Positions 16,779 through 26,531 of a DNA stretch of 64,000 bases are shown here, in pieces. Each line of letters starts with the position of its first letter. Position 1 is the first letter of the stretch. Below the pieces are notes generated by a model that ran no database searches, was not told the origin of the DNA, and saw nothing but the letters and a program-made list of their open reading frames with translations. The DNA lies in assembly GCA_022649665.1 (NCBI GenBank), contig JALCOL010000005.1:1-64000 (forward strand), written 5' to 3'. The position numbers and the translations under genes are program-made. This DNA is from Enterococcaceae bacterium. GTDB taxonomy: Bacteria; Bacillota; Bacilli; Lactobacillales; Enterococcaceae.

Positions 16779-19355
16779 TCAGTTTTGCGAGTTGTAATTA
16801 CCGGTTGTATTATTGTTTCCATTGGTATTGTTGCCGTTATTCGTGTTATAGCCATAATTGTTATTGTAGCCGTAATTGTTGTTGTAATTTCCATAATTAT
16901 TGTAGTTTCCGGAGTTGTTATTATAGGTTCCGTTGGTGTTCCCGCTAGTCGAATCATTATTGTTCGTATTCGAGTTGCTGTTATTGCTGTTGCTGCGGTT
17001 CGAATTGCTGGAGGAGCTGCTGGTATTATATTGGTTCTTCCAAGCAGTCTCGTAATTTTTGTCGCTCCCGCCGATCCCAAAGTCATATTTGAGGTCGGGT
17101 GCGCCGCCGGTTGCGTAATAGGAAGTGACTTCGTTTCCAGAAGCACTGTATTTCTTACCATCATGCGTGATGCTGCCGGTCTTCGTGCCGGTGAAAGAAG
17201 AAACTTGATCTTTGATCACGCTGCTGTCGAGTTTGAATTTGCTCGAAAGATCGAACAGATCGGGCGAAGAAAGATAGACGGTATTCAAAATATTTGCCCA
17301 GTAAGATTGATTCGAATAGGAGCCTTGATCGCTCATTTGAGTATTGTCGTCATAGCCGATCCAGGAACTGAAGGTCAGCTCGGGCGTCGAGGCGATGAAC
17401 CAGAAGTCGCGATTGTCTTCTGAAGTCCCGGTCTTGCCGACCCAATCGGCTTGGCTCAGCCCGTAGCCCAAGCTGTTCAAGGCGGTCGTCCCGGTTCCTT
17501 CGGTCAATACTTTGCGCATCATTTCCTGCATGATCGAAGCGGTCGCTTTCGAATAAACTGAGACGGGCGTGGATTTGTGCTGGTAGATCACATCGCCGTC
17601 GGAGTCTTTGATCGATTCGATCGAATAGCCTTTTACATACTGGCCGTTATTAGCGAGTGTTGCAAAACCATTCGTTTGTTCATAGACGGTGACGTTGAAC
17701 TGGCCGAACGGTGCTGCTTCTGTGCGGTATTCGGAATCTTTGACGTCGTACCCCATTTTATCCATATATTTTGCCGGATCAACTTTATTCAAGACGGCTT
17801 GATGAAGGTGGTATGCGCAAGTATTCAAGGACTGCTCCAGCGCGCTCGTGGCCGAAACGAATTTGTCCGATGGATTTTGGCCGGCATTTTTGATCTCAGT
17901 GCCGGTCTCTTTGTATTTCGTTTCAAAGTCAGCGATCATGCTTTGTGAGCCGATGATCCCGTTTTCGATCGCCGGTGCATAAGTCAAGACCGGTTTCATT
18001 GTTGAGCCAGCCGGCCGGCCGGTGTAAAAGGCGTGGTTGTTTTGCGATTTTGCGAAGTCGCGGCCAGCGATAAAGCCGTAGATCTGGCCAGTCTTATTAT
18101 TCATCAAAACATTCCCGCTTTGGATCTCAGAACCATTTCCTTCATCGAGCGAGCTGCCGTATTGTTCAACGGCCGTCTGCATCGAGTTGAAAACTGTCTC
18201 ATCGATCGTTGAGGTCACGGTGTAGCCTTTAGTACTCAAGTCGCGTTCAGCCATATTATAGTAGCGGTTGTAAAGATCAGTGCTTTTGGAGAGCTCTTGC
18301 GGATCGACTTTGTCGTTGGTCGCAAGCTGTTCCATCAAGACGTTGATCGCTTCTTGGCGGATATAATAGTACAAATAGCCTTTTTCTTCGACGATCTTCT
18401 TCTCTTGCGATTTAAATTGCGCTTTCAGGTCGACTTTTTTCGCCTCGTCATATTCGGCTTTGGAGATCGCGTTATTGCGGTACATGCTGAAAAGCACATA
18501 GTCTTTGCGCTTAAGACCGGGCTCCAAATCCGATTTCAAGCTGCCGCTGTTGGTGTATGGTGAGTAGGTGATCGGACTTTGCGGCAAGCCGGCGATATAC
18601 GCCGCTTGGGCCAGCGACAAGTCGCTCGCAGAAACCCCAAACAGTCCTTGAGCCGCTTCTTCGACGCCGGCGATATTTTCGCCTTTGTTGTTGCGGCCGA
18701 ACGGTGAGATATTCAAATACGCGGTGATGATCTCATCTTTGGAAAAATATTTGTCGACACGCATCGCGAGCAGGATCTCATTGGCTTTTCGCTTGTAAGT
18801 CGTTTCATTAGAGAGGATCTGCTGCTTGACGAGCTGCTGGGTCAAAGTCGAACCGCCGGAACTTGAACCGACATTGGCAACATCGGACAAAACACCGCGG
18901 AACAAGGCTTTTGGTACGATCCCGTTGTGCTGTGCGAAGTTTTCATCTTCGGTACTGATGACTGCACTTTTCAAATAGGGTGAGATCTTCGCACTTTTGA
19001 CCGCCGTGCGGACAAGGTCGGACTGGATCGAAGCGATCGTCTGGCCGTTCGAATACCGCAAAGTCGAAACTTGCGTCAAGTTGTTGATTTCCTTTGCAAG
19101 TTCTGTTTTGGAAGGGACCGGTGTGTCTTTGATCAGCGAAGCAAAGTAGCCGACGCCGATCCCGAGGCCCAGCGAGCCTAAGAGCAGCAAAAGAGCGATC
19201 CCCAGCAGGATCAATCCCTTTGCAACGGAAAAGAAAAGATCGAAGCGCAGCAATTGTTTCAGACCGCTGCCCGTGCCGGATCCGCCTGACTTTTTTTTGC
19301 GGTTTTTATTTTTTCTTGTATTATTTATTGGTGCACGAGAATTCTGCTCGCTCAC
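16779..19355 (-). CDS. pbp1A: Class A penicillin-binding protein (PBP1A type)
   Basis: Bifunctional peptidoglycan synthase of about 858 residues. A cytoplasmic basic N-terminus is followed by one TM helix, the GT51 glycosyltransferase (STEDENFAQHNG, GGSTLTQQLVKQ, RKANEILLAMRV) and a transpeptidase with SxxK in GSTMKP, SxN in SLNTCAY and KTGT in WVGKTGTSED. The last 85 or so residues are an Asn/Ser/Tyr/Gly-rich low-complexity tail (NNYGNYNNNYGYNNNYGYN and similar). I choose GTG 19355 because GAGGTG lies just upstream; the frame continues 24 codons further without a ribosome site. recU, the usual upstream partner, is absent. Confidence 0.95.
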   Translation of the reverse strand: MSEQNSRAPINNTRKNKNRKKKSGGSGTGSGLKQLLRFDLFFSVAKGLILLGIALLLLLGSLGLGIGVGYFASLIKDTPVPSKTELAKEINNLTQVSTLRYSNGQTIASIQSDLVRTAVKSAKISPYLKSAVISTEDENFAQHNGIVPKALFRGVLSDVANVGSSSGGSTLTQQLVKQQILSNETTYKRKANEILLAMRVDKYFSKDEIITAYLNISPFGRNNKGENIAGVEEAAQGLFGVSASDLSLAQAAYIAGLPQSPITYSPYTNSGSLKSDLEPGLKRKDYVLFSMYRNNAISKAEYDEAKKVDLKAQFKSQEKKIVEEKGYLYYYIRQEAINVLMEQLATNDKVDPQELSKSTDLYNRYYNMAERDLSTKGYTVTSTIDETVFNSMQTAVEQYGSSLDEGNGSEIQSGNVLMNNKTGQIYGFIAGRDFAKSQNNHAFYTGRPAGSTMKPVLTYAPAIENGIIGSQSMIADFETKYKETGTEIKNAGQNPSDKFVSATSALEQSLNTCAYHLHQAVLNKVDPAKYMDKMGYDVKDSEYRTEAAPFGQFNVTVYEQTNGFATLANNGQYVKGYSIESIKDSDGDVIYQHKSTPVSVYSKATASIMQEMMRKVLTEGTGTTALNSLGYGLSQADWVGKTGTSEDNRDFWFIASTPELTFSSWIGYDDNTQMSDQGSYSNQSYWANILNTVYLSSPDLFDLSSKFKLDSSVIKDQVSSFTGTKTGSITHDGKKYSASGNEVTSYYATGGAPDLKYDFGIGGSDKNYETAWKNQYNTSSSSSNSNRSNSNNSNSNTNNNDSTSGNTNGTYNNNSGNYNNYGNYNNNYGYNNNYGYNTNNGNNTNGNNNTTGNYNSQN

Positions 19356-19557
19356 ACAACTCACCTCAGATTTGTTTTTAAATTTCAAGATCTTATGTAT
19401 TATATCAAAAAAAAGTTTGAAAGACACCCGTTGATAAGATCGAAAGCGATTTGTAATCGAAAATTCACAAATAAAACCCGGAAAACATTAGTGCTTTCCA
19501 TTTTGGTAAAAGTTTAGTAAAATGAAAAGATGAGAGCATATGAAGGGAGTGGACAAG

Positions 19558-19776
19558 ATGAGCGTAGGAATGATCGTTCTATTCATTTTAATCGGATTGC
19601 TGATCGGGGCTGTCGGCGGCTTCTTTCTGGCACGTAAATATATGCAAGATTATTTGAAAAAGAATCCTCCAGTCAATGAGGATATGCTGCGGATGATGAT
19701 GCTTTCGATGGGGCAGAAGCCTTCTGAGAAAAAGATCCGTCAAATGATGCAGCAAATCAAATATCAAAGCAAGTAA
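19558..19776 (+). CDS. UPF0154 small membrane protein (YneF type)
   Basis: 72 residues from the ATG at 19558 with GGGAG upstream. One N-terminal helix (about 3-23) is followed by a basic soluble tail with [20 protein letters not shown] and [14 protein letters not shown], the conserved block of UPF0154. Members are widespread in Firmicutes and have no established function. It is divergent from pbp1A and precedes the ABC exporter pair by 65 nt. Confidence 0.93.
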   Translation: MSVGMIVLFILIGLLIGAVGGFFLARKYMQDYLKKNPPVNEDMLRMMMLSMGQKPSEKKIRQMMQQIKYQSK

Positions 19777-19841
19777 CCGCAAATCTTTACGAGCTGACCT
19801 CAGCTCGTTCTTTTTTTTGCAAAAATCGAAAGGGGGAGCTT

Positions 19842-21611
19842 ATGCAGATTTTTAAACAACTGGGCTGGTTCTTCGCTCAGGAGAAAAAACGTTATCTGGT
19901 CGGGATCGCCGCTCTTTTTGCGGTGGCGCTCTTGCAAGTCATTCCGCCCAAAGTGATCGGGATCGTGATCGATGAGATCCATCAAAAAGAAATGAATTTT
20001 TCAGTCGTTTTGCGGTGGGGCGCACTTTTGATCGCAACGGCCCTCTTGCAATATGCCTTCCGCTATATTTGGCGTCGGCGTATTTGGGGCGGCGCCGCTA
20101 AACTTGAAAAAATCCTGCGGCAGCGCTTGTTCCATCATTTCATGAAGATGGATACGATCTTTTATCAAAAGCACCGGACGGGTGATTTGATGGCACATGC
20201 AACGAATGACTTGACGGCGATCCAAAACGTCGCAGGTGCCGGGATTCTGACCTTTGCCGATTCGCTGCTGACCGGCGGAACGACACTGGTTGCGATGATC
20301 TTCGCGGTCAATTGGCGCCTGACGCTTTTAGCGCTTTTGCCGCTGCCGCTTTTGGCGCTGTTTTCGAAACTGCTGGGGGCGAAACTGCATGATGCATTCA
20401 GTAACGCGCAAGCGGCGTTTTCGATGATCAATGACAAAACACAGGAGAGCATCACCGGCATCAAAGTCATCAAAGCATTCGGTCAGGAAAAAGAAGATAT
20501 CGCAGACTTTGAACAAAAAATCGAACAGACGATCAAAAAAAATCAAAAAGTCAATTTTCTGGACGCTTTATTTGATCCAGTTATTACCGTTGTGATCGGC
20601 TTGGCGTATGTGTTGACGATCATTTACGGCGGGCGGCTGGTGATCAACCAAACGATCACGATCGGTCAGCTTGTGACGTTCATTTCATATATCGGGATGC
20701 TCGTTTGGCCGATGTTTGCGATCGGCCGTTTGTTCAATGTACTGGAGCGCGGCAGCGCAAGTTATGAGCGGGTTCATTTTCTGTTAGGGGAAAAGAGCGA
20801 ACGCTTCCAGCCGCAAGAAGCCGTCCGCGATTTGGTGCCGGGAAAAATGAAGTATCACGTCAAAGAATTCACTTATCCGGCAGAAGACGGCAGCGCGTTT
20901 CAGCTTCAAGCAGTCGATTTTTCACTTGCTCCGGGAGAGACGCTGGGGATCGTGGGCCGGACTGGTTCTGGCAAAACGACGATCTTGAAACTGCTGATGC
21001 GCGAATACGATCAATATGAAGGCGAGATCGACTATGCGGGCCATGATATCCGCGACTATACGCTTGATTCGTATTTTTCGCATGTCGGCTATGTGCCGCA
21101 GGATTATTTTTTGTTTTCGATGAGTGTGGCGGATAATATCCGTTTTTCGAATCCGCAGCTTCCTTTTGAAAAAGTTAAAGAAGCGGCGGCGATCGCCGAT
21201 GTCGCTGAAGACATCGAGCGTTTCCCGGAACAATATGAAACGATGGTCGGCGAACGCGGGGTCTCGCTTTCGGGCGGCCAGAAACAGCGGCTGTCGATCG
21301 CCCGCGCTTTAGCGGTCCATCCGGATCTGTTGATCTTGGATGATGCGCTTTCGGCGGTCGATGCCGAAACGGAAGAAGAGATTTTGCAAAATTTGAAGGC
21401 GCTCCACCAAAATCAAGCAATGATCATCTGCGCCCACCGGTTGTCCAGTGTGATGCATGCCAAAGAAATTCTGGTCATGGAGCAGGGACGCGTGGCTGAA
21501 CGCGGGACACATGCAGAGCTTTTGGCGAAAAACGGCTGGTATGCGCAGATGTTCCGCAAACAGCAGCTGGAGCGAAAACTTGGAGAGGAGCTGGATGATG
21601 GAAAAGAATGA
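19842..21611 (+). CDS. ABC exporter half-transporter, degenerate-site subunit (YheI/LmrC type)
   Basis: 589 residues: six-helix exporter domain (about 1-310) and nucleotide-binding domain (about 340-589) with Walker A GRTGSGKTT (about 374-382), signature LSGGQKQR and Walker B LLILDDALSAVD. The catalytic Glu after Walker B is Asp, as in the non-catalytic subunit of heterodimeric multidrug exporters such as LmrCD and BmrCD. GGGGGAG precedes the ATG. The partner gene overlaps its 3' end. Substrate is unknown; drugs or lipids are typical. Confidence 0.92.
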   Translation: MQIFKQLGWFFAQEKKRYLVGIAALFAVALLQVIPPKVIGIVIDEIHQKEMNFSVVLRWGALLIATALLQYAFRYIWRRRIWGGAAKLEKILRQRLFHHFMKMDTIFYQKHRTGDLMAHATNDLTAIQNVAGAGILTFADSLLTGGTTLVAMIFAVNWRLTLLALLPLPLLALFSKLLGAKLHDAFSNAQAAFSMINDKTQESITGIKVIKAFGQEKEDIADFEQKIEQTIKKNQKVNFLDALFDPVITVVIGLAYVLTIIYGGRLVINQTITIGQLVTFISYIGMLVWPMFAIGRLFNVLERGSASYERVHFLLGEKSERFQPQEAVRDLVPGKMKYHVKEFTYPAEDGSAFQLQAVDFSLAPGETLGIVGRTGSGKTTILKLLMREYDQYEGEIDYAGHDIRDYTLDSYFSHVGYVPQDYFLFSMSVADNIRFSNPQLPFEKVKEAAAIADVAEDIERFPEQYETMVGERGVSLSGGQKQRLSIARALAVHPDLLILDDALSAVDAETEEEILQNLKALHQNQAMIICAHRLSSVMHAKEILVMEQGRVAERGTHAELLAKNGWYAQMFRKQQLERKLGEELDDGKE

Positions 21612-23391
21612 GTCGATTTGGCATAAGGCGATCCCGATCAAAGAACAGGCACGGATCATCCAGCGGATCTTTCAGTTCGCCAAACCTTTTCGCAAGTATT
21701 TCACTGGAGCGATCGTTTTTGCGCTCGCACTGGCGACGATCAATGTTTTTCTGCCGAAGATCATCCAGCTGTTCATGGACCGCTATTTGACGAAAGGATT
21801 AGCGAACTGGGATATTTTATTTGGTTTCGGGGCGTTGTATTTTGCTGGGGTCTTATTCAAAAGCGTGGTCTGGTTTTTACAGGCATACTGGTATTCGAAT
21901 GCATCGCTCTTAACGCTGCAGTCGGTCCGCGTCCATTTGTTCAAATATCTTCATACGCTCGGAATGCGCTATTTCGATCAGACCCCGGCTGGCTCGATCG
22001 TTTCGCGGGTCACGAATGATACGGAGACGCTGTTTGAATTTTGGTATGTATTTCTGACGGTTTTGACGGGAATGCTCGCCGTGATCTCTTCTTTTATTGC
22101 GATGTTCATGATCGATTGGAAGATCGCAGTCTGCCTGCTGCTTTTTCTGCCGATCTTGGTTTTTGTGATCTGGTATTATCAAAAATACAGCTCGCGGATC
22201 TACCGGCAGATGCGCGAACGCTTGAGCCAGATGAATACGAAGCTCAATGAGTCGATCAGCGGGATCCAGATCATCCAGCAGTTCCGGCAAGAACAGCGGA
22301 TGAATGCCGAGTTTGAGCATACGAATGAAGAATATTACCAGACTCGGACTGCGATGATCCGGGTGAACTCGCTTTTGCTGAGTCCGATCATCAACCTTCT
22401 TTATACGCTCGCTTTGGCACTTTCACTGAGTTTGTTCGGGGTCGAAGCATTGAAGAATCCAGTAGCTGTCGGGATGATCTATGCATTCGTCTCTTATGTG
22501 CAGGCCTTTTTCAATCCGATGACCCAAATGATGGATTATTTGAGCGTCTTTACTGATGGGATCGTCGCGAGCAGCCGGATCTTGCGGATCTTGGACGATC
22601 CGGAAAAGGCACCGGCGCAATTGGAAGACCCGGCAGCGCACATTACGCAAGGAAAAATCGAATTTCAGCACGTTTCATTTTCGTATGACGGCAAACACCC
22701 GGTCTTGAACGATATCACGTTTACCGCGGAACCCGGCCAGACGATCGCATTCGTCGGCCATACCGGCAGCGGAAAGAGCTCGATCATCAATGTGCTGATG
22801 CGCTTCTATGAGTTCCAAAAGGGAAAAGTCCTGATCGACGGTCAAGATCTGAAAACGATCCCGCTCAAAGAGCTGCGCCGAAAACTCGGCTTAGTGCTGC
22901 AGGATCCATTCATGTTTTATGGCGATATCGCGCAAAATATCCGGCTGCTGGATCCTTCGATCAGCGATCAAGAAGTTCGCGAAGCCGCTGAATTCGTTCA
23001 AGCGGACAGTTTTATCCGCCATTTGCCGGGCGGCTATCACGCCAAAGTGATCGAGCGCGGTGCCGAATACTCAAGCGGCGAGCGCCAACTGATCTCGTTT
23101 GCTCGGACGATCGTCACAAATCCGAAGATCTTGATCTTGGATGAAGCGACGGCCAACATCGATACCGAGACCGAAGCGCTGATCCAGAAGAGTTTGGAAA
23201 AAATGCGCAAAGGACGAACGACGATCGCGATCGCCCACCGGTTGTCAACGATTCGCGACGCTGATCAGATTCTCGTTTTGGATCAAGGGGAGATCGTTGA
23301 ACGCGGAACACACGCGGAACTTTTAGCACAAAAAGGCCGGTATTTTGATATGTACGAACTCCAGCAAATGCAGGCCGAAGAAGTCCGATGA
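21598..23391 (+). CDS. ABC exporter half-transporter, catalytic-site subunit (YheH/LmrD type)
   Basis: 597 residues from ATG 21598 (an ATG at 21595 is adjacent), with GGAGAGGAG upstream inside the end of the previous gene, so translation is coupled. Six TM helices precede an NBD with Walker A GHTGSGKSS (about 386) and canonical Walker B LILDEATANID (about 510). The signature motif is altered to SSGERQ instead of LSGGQ. Together with the Asp-substituted partner this gives one competent and one impaired ATP site, typical of heterodimers. Confidence 0.93.
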   Translation: MEKNESIWHKAIPIKEQARIIQRIFQFAKPFRKYFTGAIVFALALATINVFLPKIIQLFMDRYLTKGLANWDILFGFGALYFAGVLFKSVVWFLQAYWYSNASLLTLQSVRVHLFKYLHTLGMRYFDQTPAGSIVSRVTNDTETLFEFWYVFLTVLTGMLAVISSFIAMFMIDWKIAVCLLLFLPILVFVIWYYQKYSSRIYRQMRERLSQMNTKLNESISGIQIIQQFRQEQRMNAEFEHTNEEYYQTRTAMIRVNSLLLSPIINLLYTLALALSLSLFGVEALKNPVAVGMIYAFVSYVQAFFNPMTQMMDYLSVFTDGIVASSRILRILDDPEKAPAQLEDPAAHITQGKIEFQHVSFSYDGKHPVLNDITFTAEPGQTIAFVGHTGSGKSSIINVLMRFYEFQKGKVLIDGQDLKTIPLKELRRKLGLVLQDPFMFYGDIAQNIRLLDPSISDQEVREAAEFVQADSFIRHLPGGYHAKVIERGAEYSSGERQLISFARTIVTNPKILILDEATANIDTETEALIQKSLEKMRKGRTTIAIAHRLSTIRDADQILVLDQGEIVERGTHAELLAQKGRYFDMYELQQMQAEEVR

Positions 23392-23470
23392 ACAAGCAAA
23401 ATACTCGACTTTCAATGCTGGGGGGAGTATCTTGAAATTAAAGATTTTACGAAAGAAAAGAGGGACTTGA

Positions 23471-24394
23471 ATGGTTTATGATGTAATCGTGATCGGCGCA
23501 GGACCCGCCGGGATGACGGCGGCGCTTTACGCCTCCAGAAGCAATTTGAAAGTACTGCTCTTAGAACGCGGGATCCCCGGCGGTCAAATGAACAATACGT
23601 CGGAGATCGAAAATTATCCGGGCTTTCCAGCGATTTTGGGACCGGAGTTGGCGATGAAAATGGATGAAGGCGTCATGAAATTCGGCACAGAAAAAGCGTA
23701 CGGCACCGTCCAATCACTTGAAGACAAAGGGGCGACCAAGCTGGTACACTGCGAAACGGAAAGTTATGAGACGCATGCGATCGTGATCGCGACTGGCTGC
23801 GACCATGCCAAGCTCGGCGTGGCGGGAGAAAGCGAATATGCCGGCAAAGGCGTGTCTTATTGTGCAGTCTGCGACGGACCGTTTTTCCGCGAGAAAAAGC
23901 TGGTCGTAGCGGGCGGCGGCGACTCGGCGATCGAAGAAGGGATCTTTTTGACGCGATTCGCCGACCAAGTGACAGTCGTTCATCGGCGCGATACGCTGCG
24001 GGCACAGCCGCTGATCCAAAAGCGCGCGTTTGAGAATCCAAAAATGAATTTCGAGCTTGAAAACAATATCGTGAAGATCAACGGCAATGGTCAAGTCGTG
24101 ACCGGAGTAGTCTTGGAGTCGACGAAAGACGGCAGCAAACGGGAAGTCGCTTGCGACGGCGTATTCATTTATGTCGGCTTGATTCCTTTGACTGAACCAT
24201 TCAAGTCGCTCGGGATCACTGATGAACGCGGCTGGATCATGACTGATGACAAAATGCGTACGAAAGTCCCGGGGATCTATGCGATCGGTGATGCCCGTGC
24301 AAAAGGTCTGCGGCAAGTGGCGACGGCTGTCGGCGACGGAGCGGTGGCCGGACAGCAAGTGTATCAATATTTGACGGAGCTGGCGAAAGCCTGA
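23471..24394 (+). CDS. trxB: Thioredoxin reductase
   Basis: Cytoplasmic flavoprotein, 307 residues, reducing thioredoxin with NADPH. It has the FAD motif GAGPAGMTAALYASR (about 9-23), the redox-active CAVCDG (Cys131, Cys134), the NADPH motif GGGDSAIEEG and the C-terminal FAD-binding GIYAIGDARAKGLRQVATAVGDG. AGAGGG lies upstream. A hydrophobic thioredoxin-like partner is at 9547. The gene is monocistronic and followed by a long dispersed terminator element. Confidence 0.96.
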   Translation: MVYDVIVIGAGPAGMTAALYASRSNLKVLLLERGIPGGQMNNTSEIENYPGFPAILGPELAMKMDEGVMKFGTEKAYGTVQSLEDKGATKLVHCETESYETHAIVIATGCDHAKLGVAGESEYAGKGVSYCAVCDGPFFREKKLVVAGGGDSAIEEGIFLTRFADQVTVVHRRDTLRAQPLIQKRAFENPKMNFELENNIVKINGNGQVVTGVVLESTKDGSKREVACDGVFIYVGLIPLTEPFKSLGITDERGWIMTDDKMRTKVPGIYAIGDARAKGLRQVATAVGDGAVAGQQVYQYLTELAKA

Positions 24395-24411
24395 ATCGTA
24401 TATGTAATGAA

Positions 24412-24577
24412 GAGGTTGGGACAAAAGTGTCCAGCTTCGAGAAATAAGAAGAAAAATCCGAAAATAGTTTCTTATATTTTTGAGATTTTTCGGCTTATTT
24501 CCGAAGAAGCTGCTTTTGAAACACCGTTTATTCGGAAAAGAGGCTGGGACATGACTTTTGTCCCAGCCTCTTTTTTT
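24412..24577 (+). repeat. Long copy of the dispersed 3'-end element with terminator
   Basis: Same design and almost identical sequence as 10418-10580, with one substitution by eye, although the two lie 14 kb apart. The terminator stem is AGAGGCTGGGACA / TGTCCCAGCCTCT with seven Ts. It terminates trxB. Confidence 0.88.
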
Positions 24578-24651
24578 AAATGCTGAAACTATCTTAAGAT
24601 TACAGAAAATGCTATGATATAGATAACGAACAAACGAAAGGTGGAATTGGC

Positions 24652-26379
24652 GTGAGTTGGGAAAAAATCTATCATAATTGGGCAAATTTTCAAAATTTGG
24701 ATAAAGATATGAAAAGCAATCTCCATGAGATCGAAAAGGATCCGGAAACATTGAAAGATGCATTTTACATGCCGCTCGAATTTGGGACGGCCGGAATGCG
24801 CGGGCTCCTCGGAGCCGGGATCAACCGGATGAACATTTATACCGTCCGCCAAGCTACAGAAGGATTGGCAAACTTTATCGATGAGCAAGGCGAAGAAACG
24901 CGCCAGCGCGGCGTCGCGATCGCTTACGACTCCCGTCATATGTCGCCGGACTTCGCGATGGAAGCGGCACGCGTCTTGGCGATCCATGACATCCCAAGTT
25001 ATGTTTTCGAATCTTTGCGGCCGACCCCTGAACTATCTTTTGCGGTGCGCTATTTGAAGACGTTTGCCGGGATCATGATCACGGCCAGCCATAATCCGGC
25101 TGAATACAATGGTTATAAGATCTACGGCCAAGACGGCGGCCAGATGCCGCCGGAAGATGCCGACCGCTTGACGCGCTACGTCCGCAAGGTGGAAAATCCG
25201 CTGGTCGTTCCGGTGCTTTCAAAAGAAGAAGCGAAAAACAGCGGTTTGATCCATATCATCGGCGATGATGTCGATGTTCCTTATTTGAAGGAAGTCAAGA
25301 CAGTTACGATCAATCAAGAACTGGTCCATGAAGTCGGGAAAGACTTGAAGCTTGTTTATACCCCGCTGCACGGAACTGGCCGCATGCTGGGCGAACGGGC
25401 ATTGAAACAAGCCGGATTTGAAAAATTTGTGATCGAGCCGACGCAAGGCAAGCCCGATCCAGACTTCTCAACGGTCAAATACCCGAATCCAGAATATCCG
25501 GAAGCATTCACGTTGGCGATCAAACTGGGGAAAAAGGAAGGTGCGGATCTATTGATCGCGACCGACCCTGATGGCGACCGGATGGGCGCAGCCGTCCGCA
25601 AACCAGACGGCGACTATCGGCTCCTGACCGGCAATCAGATCGCGTCTTTGATGGTGCACTATATTTTGGCGGCGCATCAAGAGCTTGGCACGATGCCGGA
25701 CAATGGCGTGATCATCAAGTCGATCGTCTCGAGTGAAATGCCGGCAAAAATCGCCGCAAGTTTTAATATTCCGACGGTCAACACGCTGACCGGCTTTAAA
25801 TTTATCGCTGAAAAGATCCATCAATATGAAGTCGATCATTCGCATACGTTCCTGTTTGGTTTTGAAGAAAGTTACGGCTTCTTGATCAAACCGTTCGTCC
25901 GTGATAAAGATGCGATCCAAGCGCTCGTTATGCTGGCAGAAGTCGCCTGCTTTTATAAAAAGCAAGGCAAGACGCTTTATGACGGCTTGGAAGAACTCTT
26001 CCAAAAATACGGTTATTACCAAGAAAAGACAACTGCGATCACGATGAGCGGGATCGCAGGACTGGATAAAATCAAAGCACTGATGCAGCAATTTCGTGCG
26101 GAAGCACCGACTGCGTTCGGCAAGATCAAAGTCCAGGCAGTGGAAGACTTTTCAAGCGGACTCAAGACGAAGCTGGCAGACGGCAAAAGCGAAAAAATGG
26201 ATTATCCAACATCTAATGTGCTGAAATATCTCTTAGAAGACGGCTCATGGGTTGCGATCCGGCCTTCAGGTACCGAGCCGAAGATCAAATTTTATGTCGG
26301 GACGCAAGGCGAAACCGAGCAGGCAGCATTGGAGAAAGTCAAAGGATTTGAAGATGCGATCCAAGATTTATTAAAATAA
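24652..26379 (+). CDS. pgcA: Phosphoglucomutase / phosphomannomutase (alpha-D-phosphohexomutase)
   Basis: Interconverts glucose-1- and glucose-6-phosphate for UDP-glucose and wall polymer synthesis. 575 residues from GTG 24652 with AAAGGTGG upstream. The active-site phosphoserine is Ser146 in TASHNPAEYNGYK, the metal loop is DPDGDR, the sugar-binding loop FGFEESYG, and the phosphate-binding loop RPSGTEPKIKFY at the C-terminus. The length and the FGTAGMRG start segment match PgcA-type Firmicutes enzymes. Monocistronic. Confidence 0.95.
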   Translation: MSWEKIYHNWANFQNLDKDMKSNLHEIEKDPETLKDAFYMPLEFGTAGMRGLLGAGINRMNIYTVRQATEGLANFIDEQGEETRQRGVAIAYDSRHMSPDFAMEAARVLAIHDIPSYVFESLRPTPELSFAVRYLKTFAGIMITASHNPAEYNGYKIYGQDGGQMPPEDADRLTRYVRKVENPLVVPVLSKEEAKNSGLIHIIGDDVDVPYLKEVKTVTINQELVHEVGKDLKLVYTPLHGTGRMLGERALKQAGFEKFVIEPTQGKPDPDFSTVKYPNPEYPEAFTLAIKLGKKEGADLLIATDPDGDRMGAAVRKPDGDYRLLTGNQIASLMVHYILAAHQELGTMPDNGVIIKSIVSSEMPAKIAASFNIPTVNTLTGFKFIAEKIHQYEVDHSHTFLFGFEESYGFLIKPFVRDKDAIQALVMLAEVACFYKKQGKTLYDGLEELFQKYGYYQEKTTAITMSGIAGLDKIKALMQQFRAEAPTAFGKIKVQAVEDFSSGLKTKLADGKSEKMDYPTSNVLKYLLEDGSWVAIRPSGTEPKIKFYVGTQGETEQAALEKVKGFEDAIQDLLK

Positions 26380-26399
26380 ATTCATTTAATTTTTCACTG

Positions 26400-26426
26400 A
26401 AAAAAGCAGCTGGCAGCTGCTTTTTT
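26400..26426 (+). terminator. Terminator after the phosphoglucomutase gene
   Basis: A-run and GCAGCT (to 26411), 3-nt loop GGC, then AGCTGC and a T run. Confidence 0.9.
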
Positions 26427-26473
26427 CTTTGCAATAATGAAAAAAATCTCATTTTCACTAAAATTCTACTAGG

Positions 26474-26502
26474 CACATTCGACTCAGATAGGCTACAATG
26501 TG
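26474..26502 (+). promoter_or_regulatory. Possible promoter and operator of the ArsR-type gene
   Basis: TACAAT (26494-26499) is a plausible -10 box. It lies within a spaced inverted repeat, CACATT (26474-26479) and AATGTG (26497-26502), which could be the self-regulating operator. Neither the -35 nor the operator matches a strong consensus. Confidence 0.35.
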
Positions 26503-26531
26503 TTTATGTTGTTTTAAAGGAGCACTTAAAA

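Noticed and set aside
23714-24763. 349-residue minus-strand frame opposite trxB, the repeat and the start of the phosphoglucomutase gene
   Set aside because: It is a mirror frame of trxB and pgm that also reads through the dispersed repeat; composition is not protein-like.
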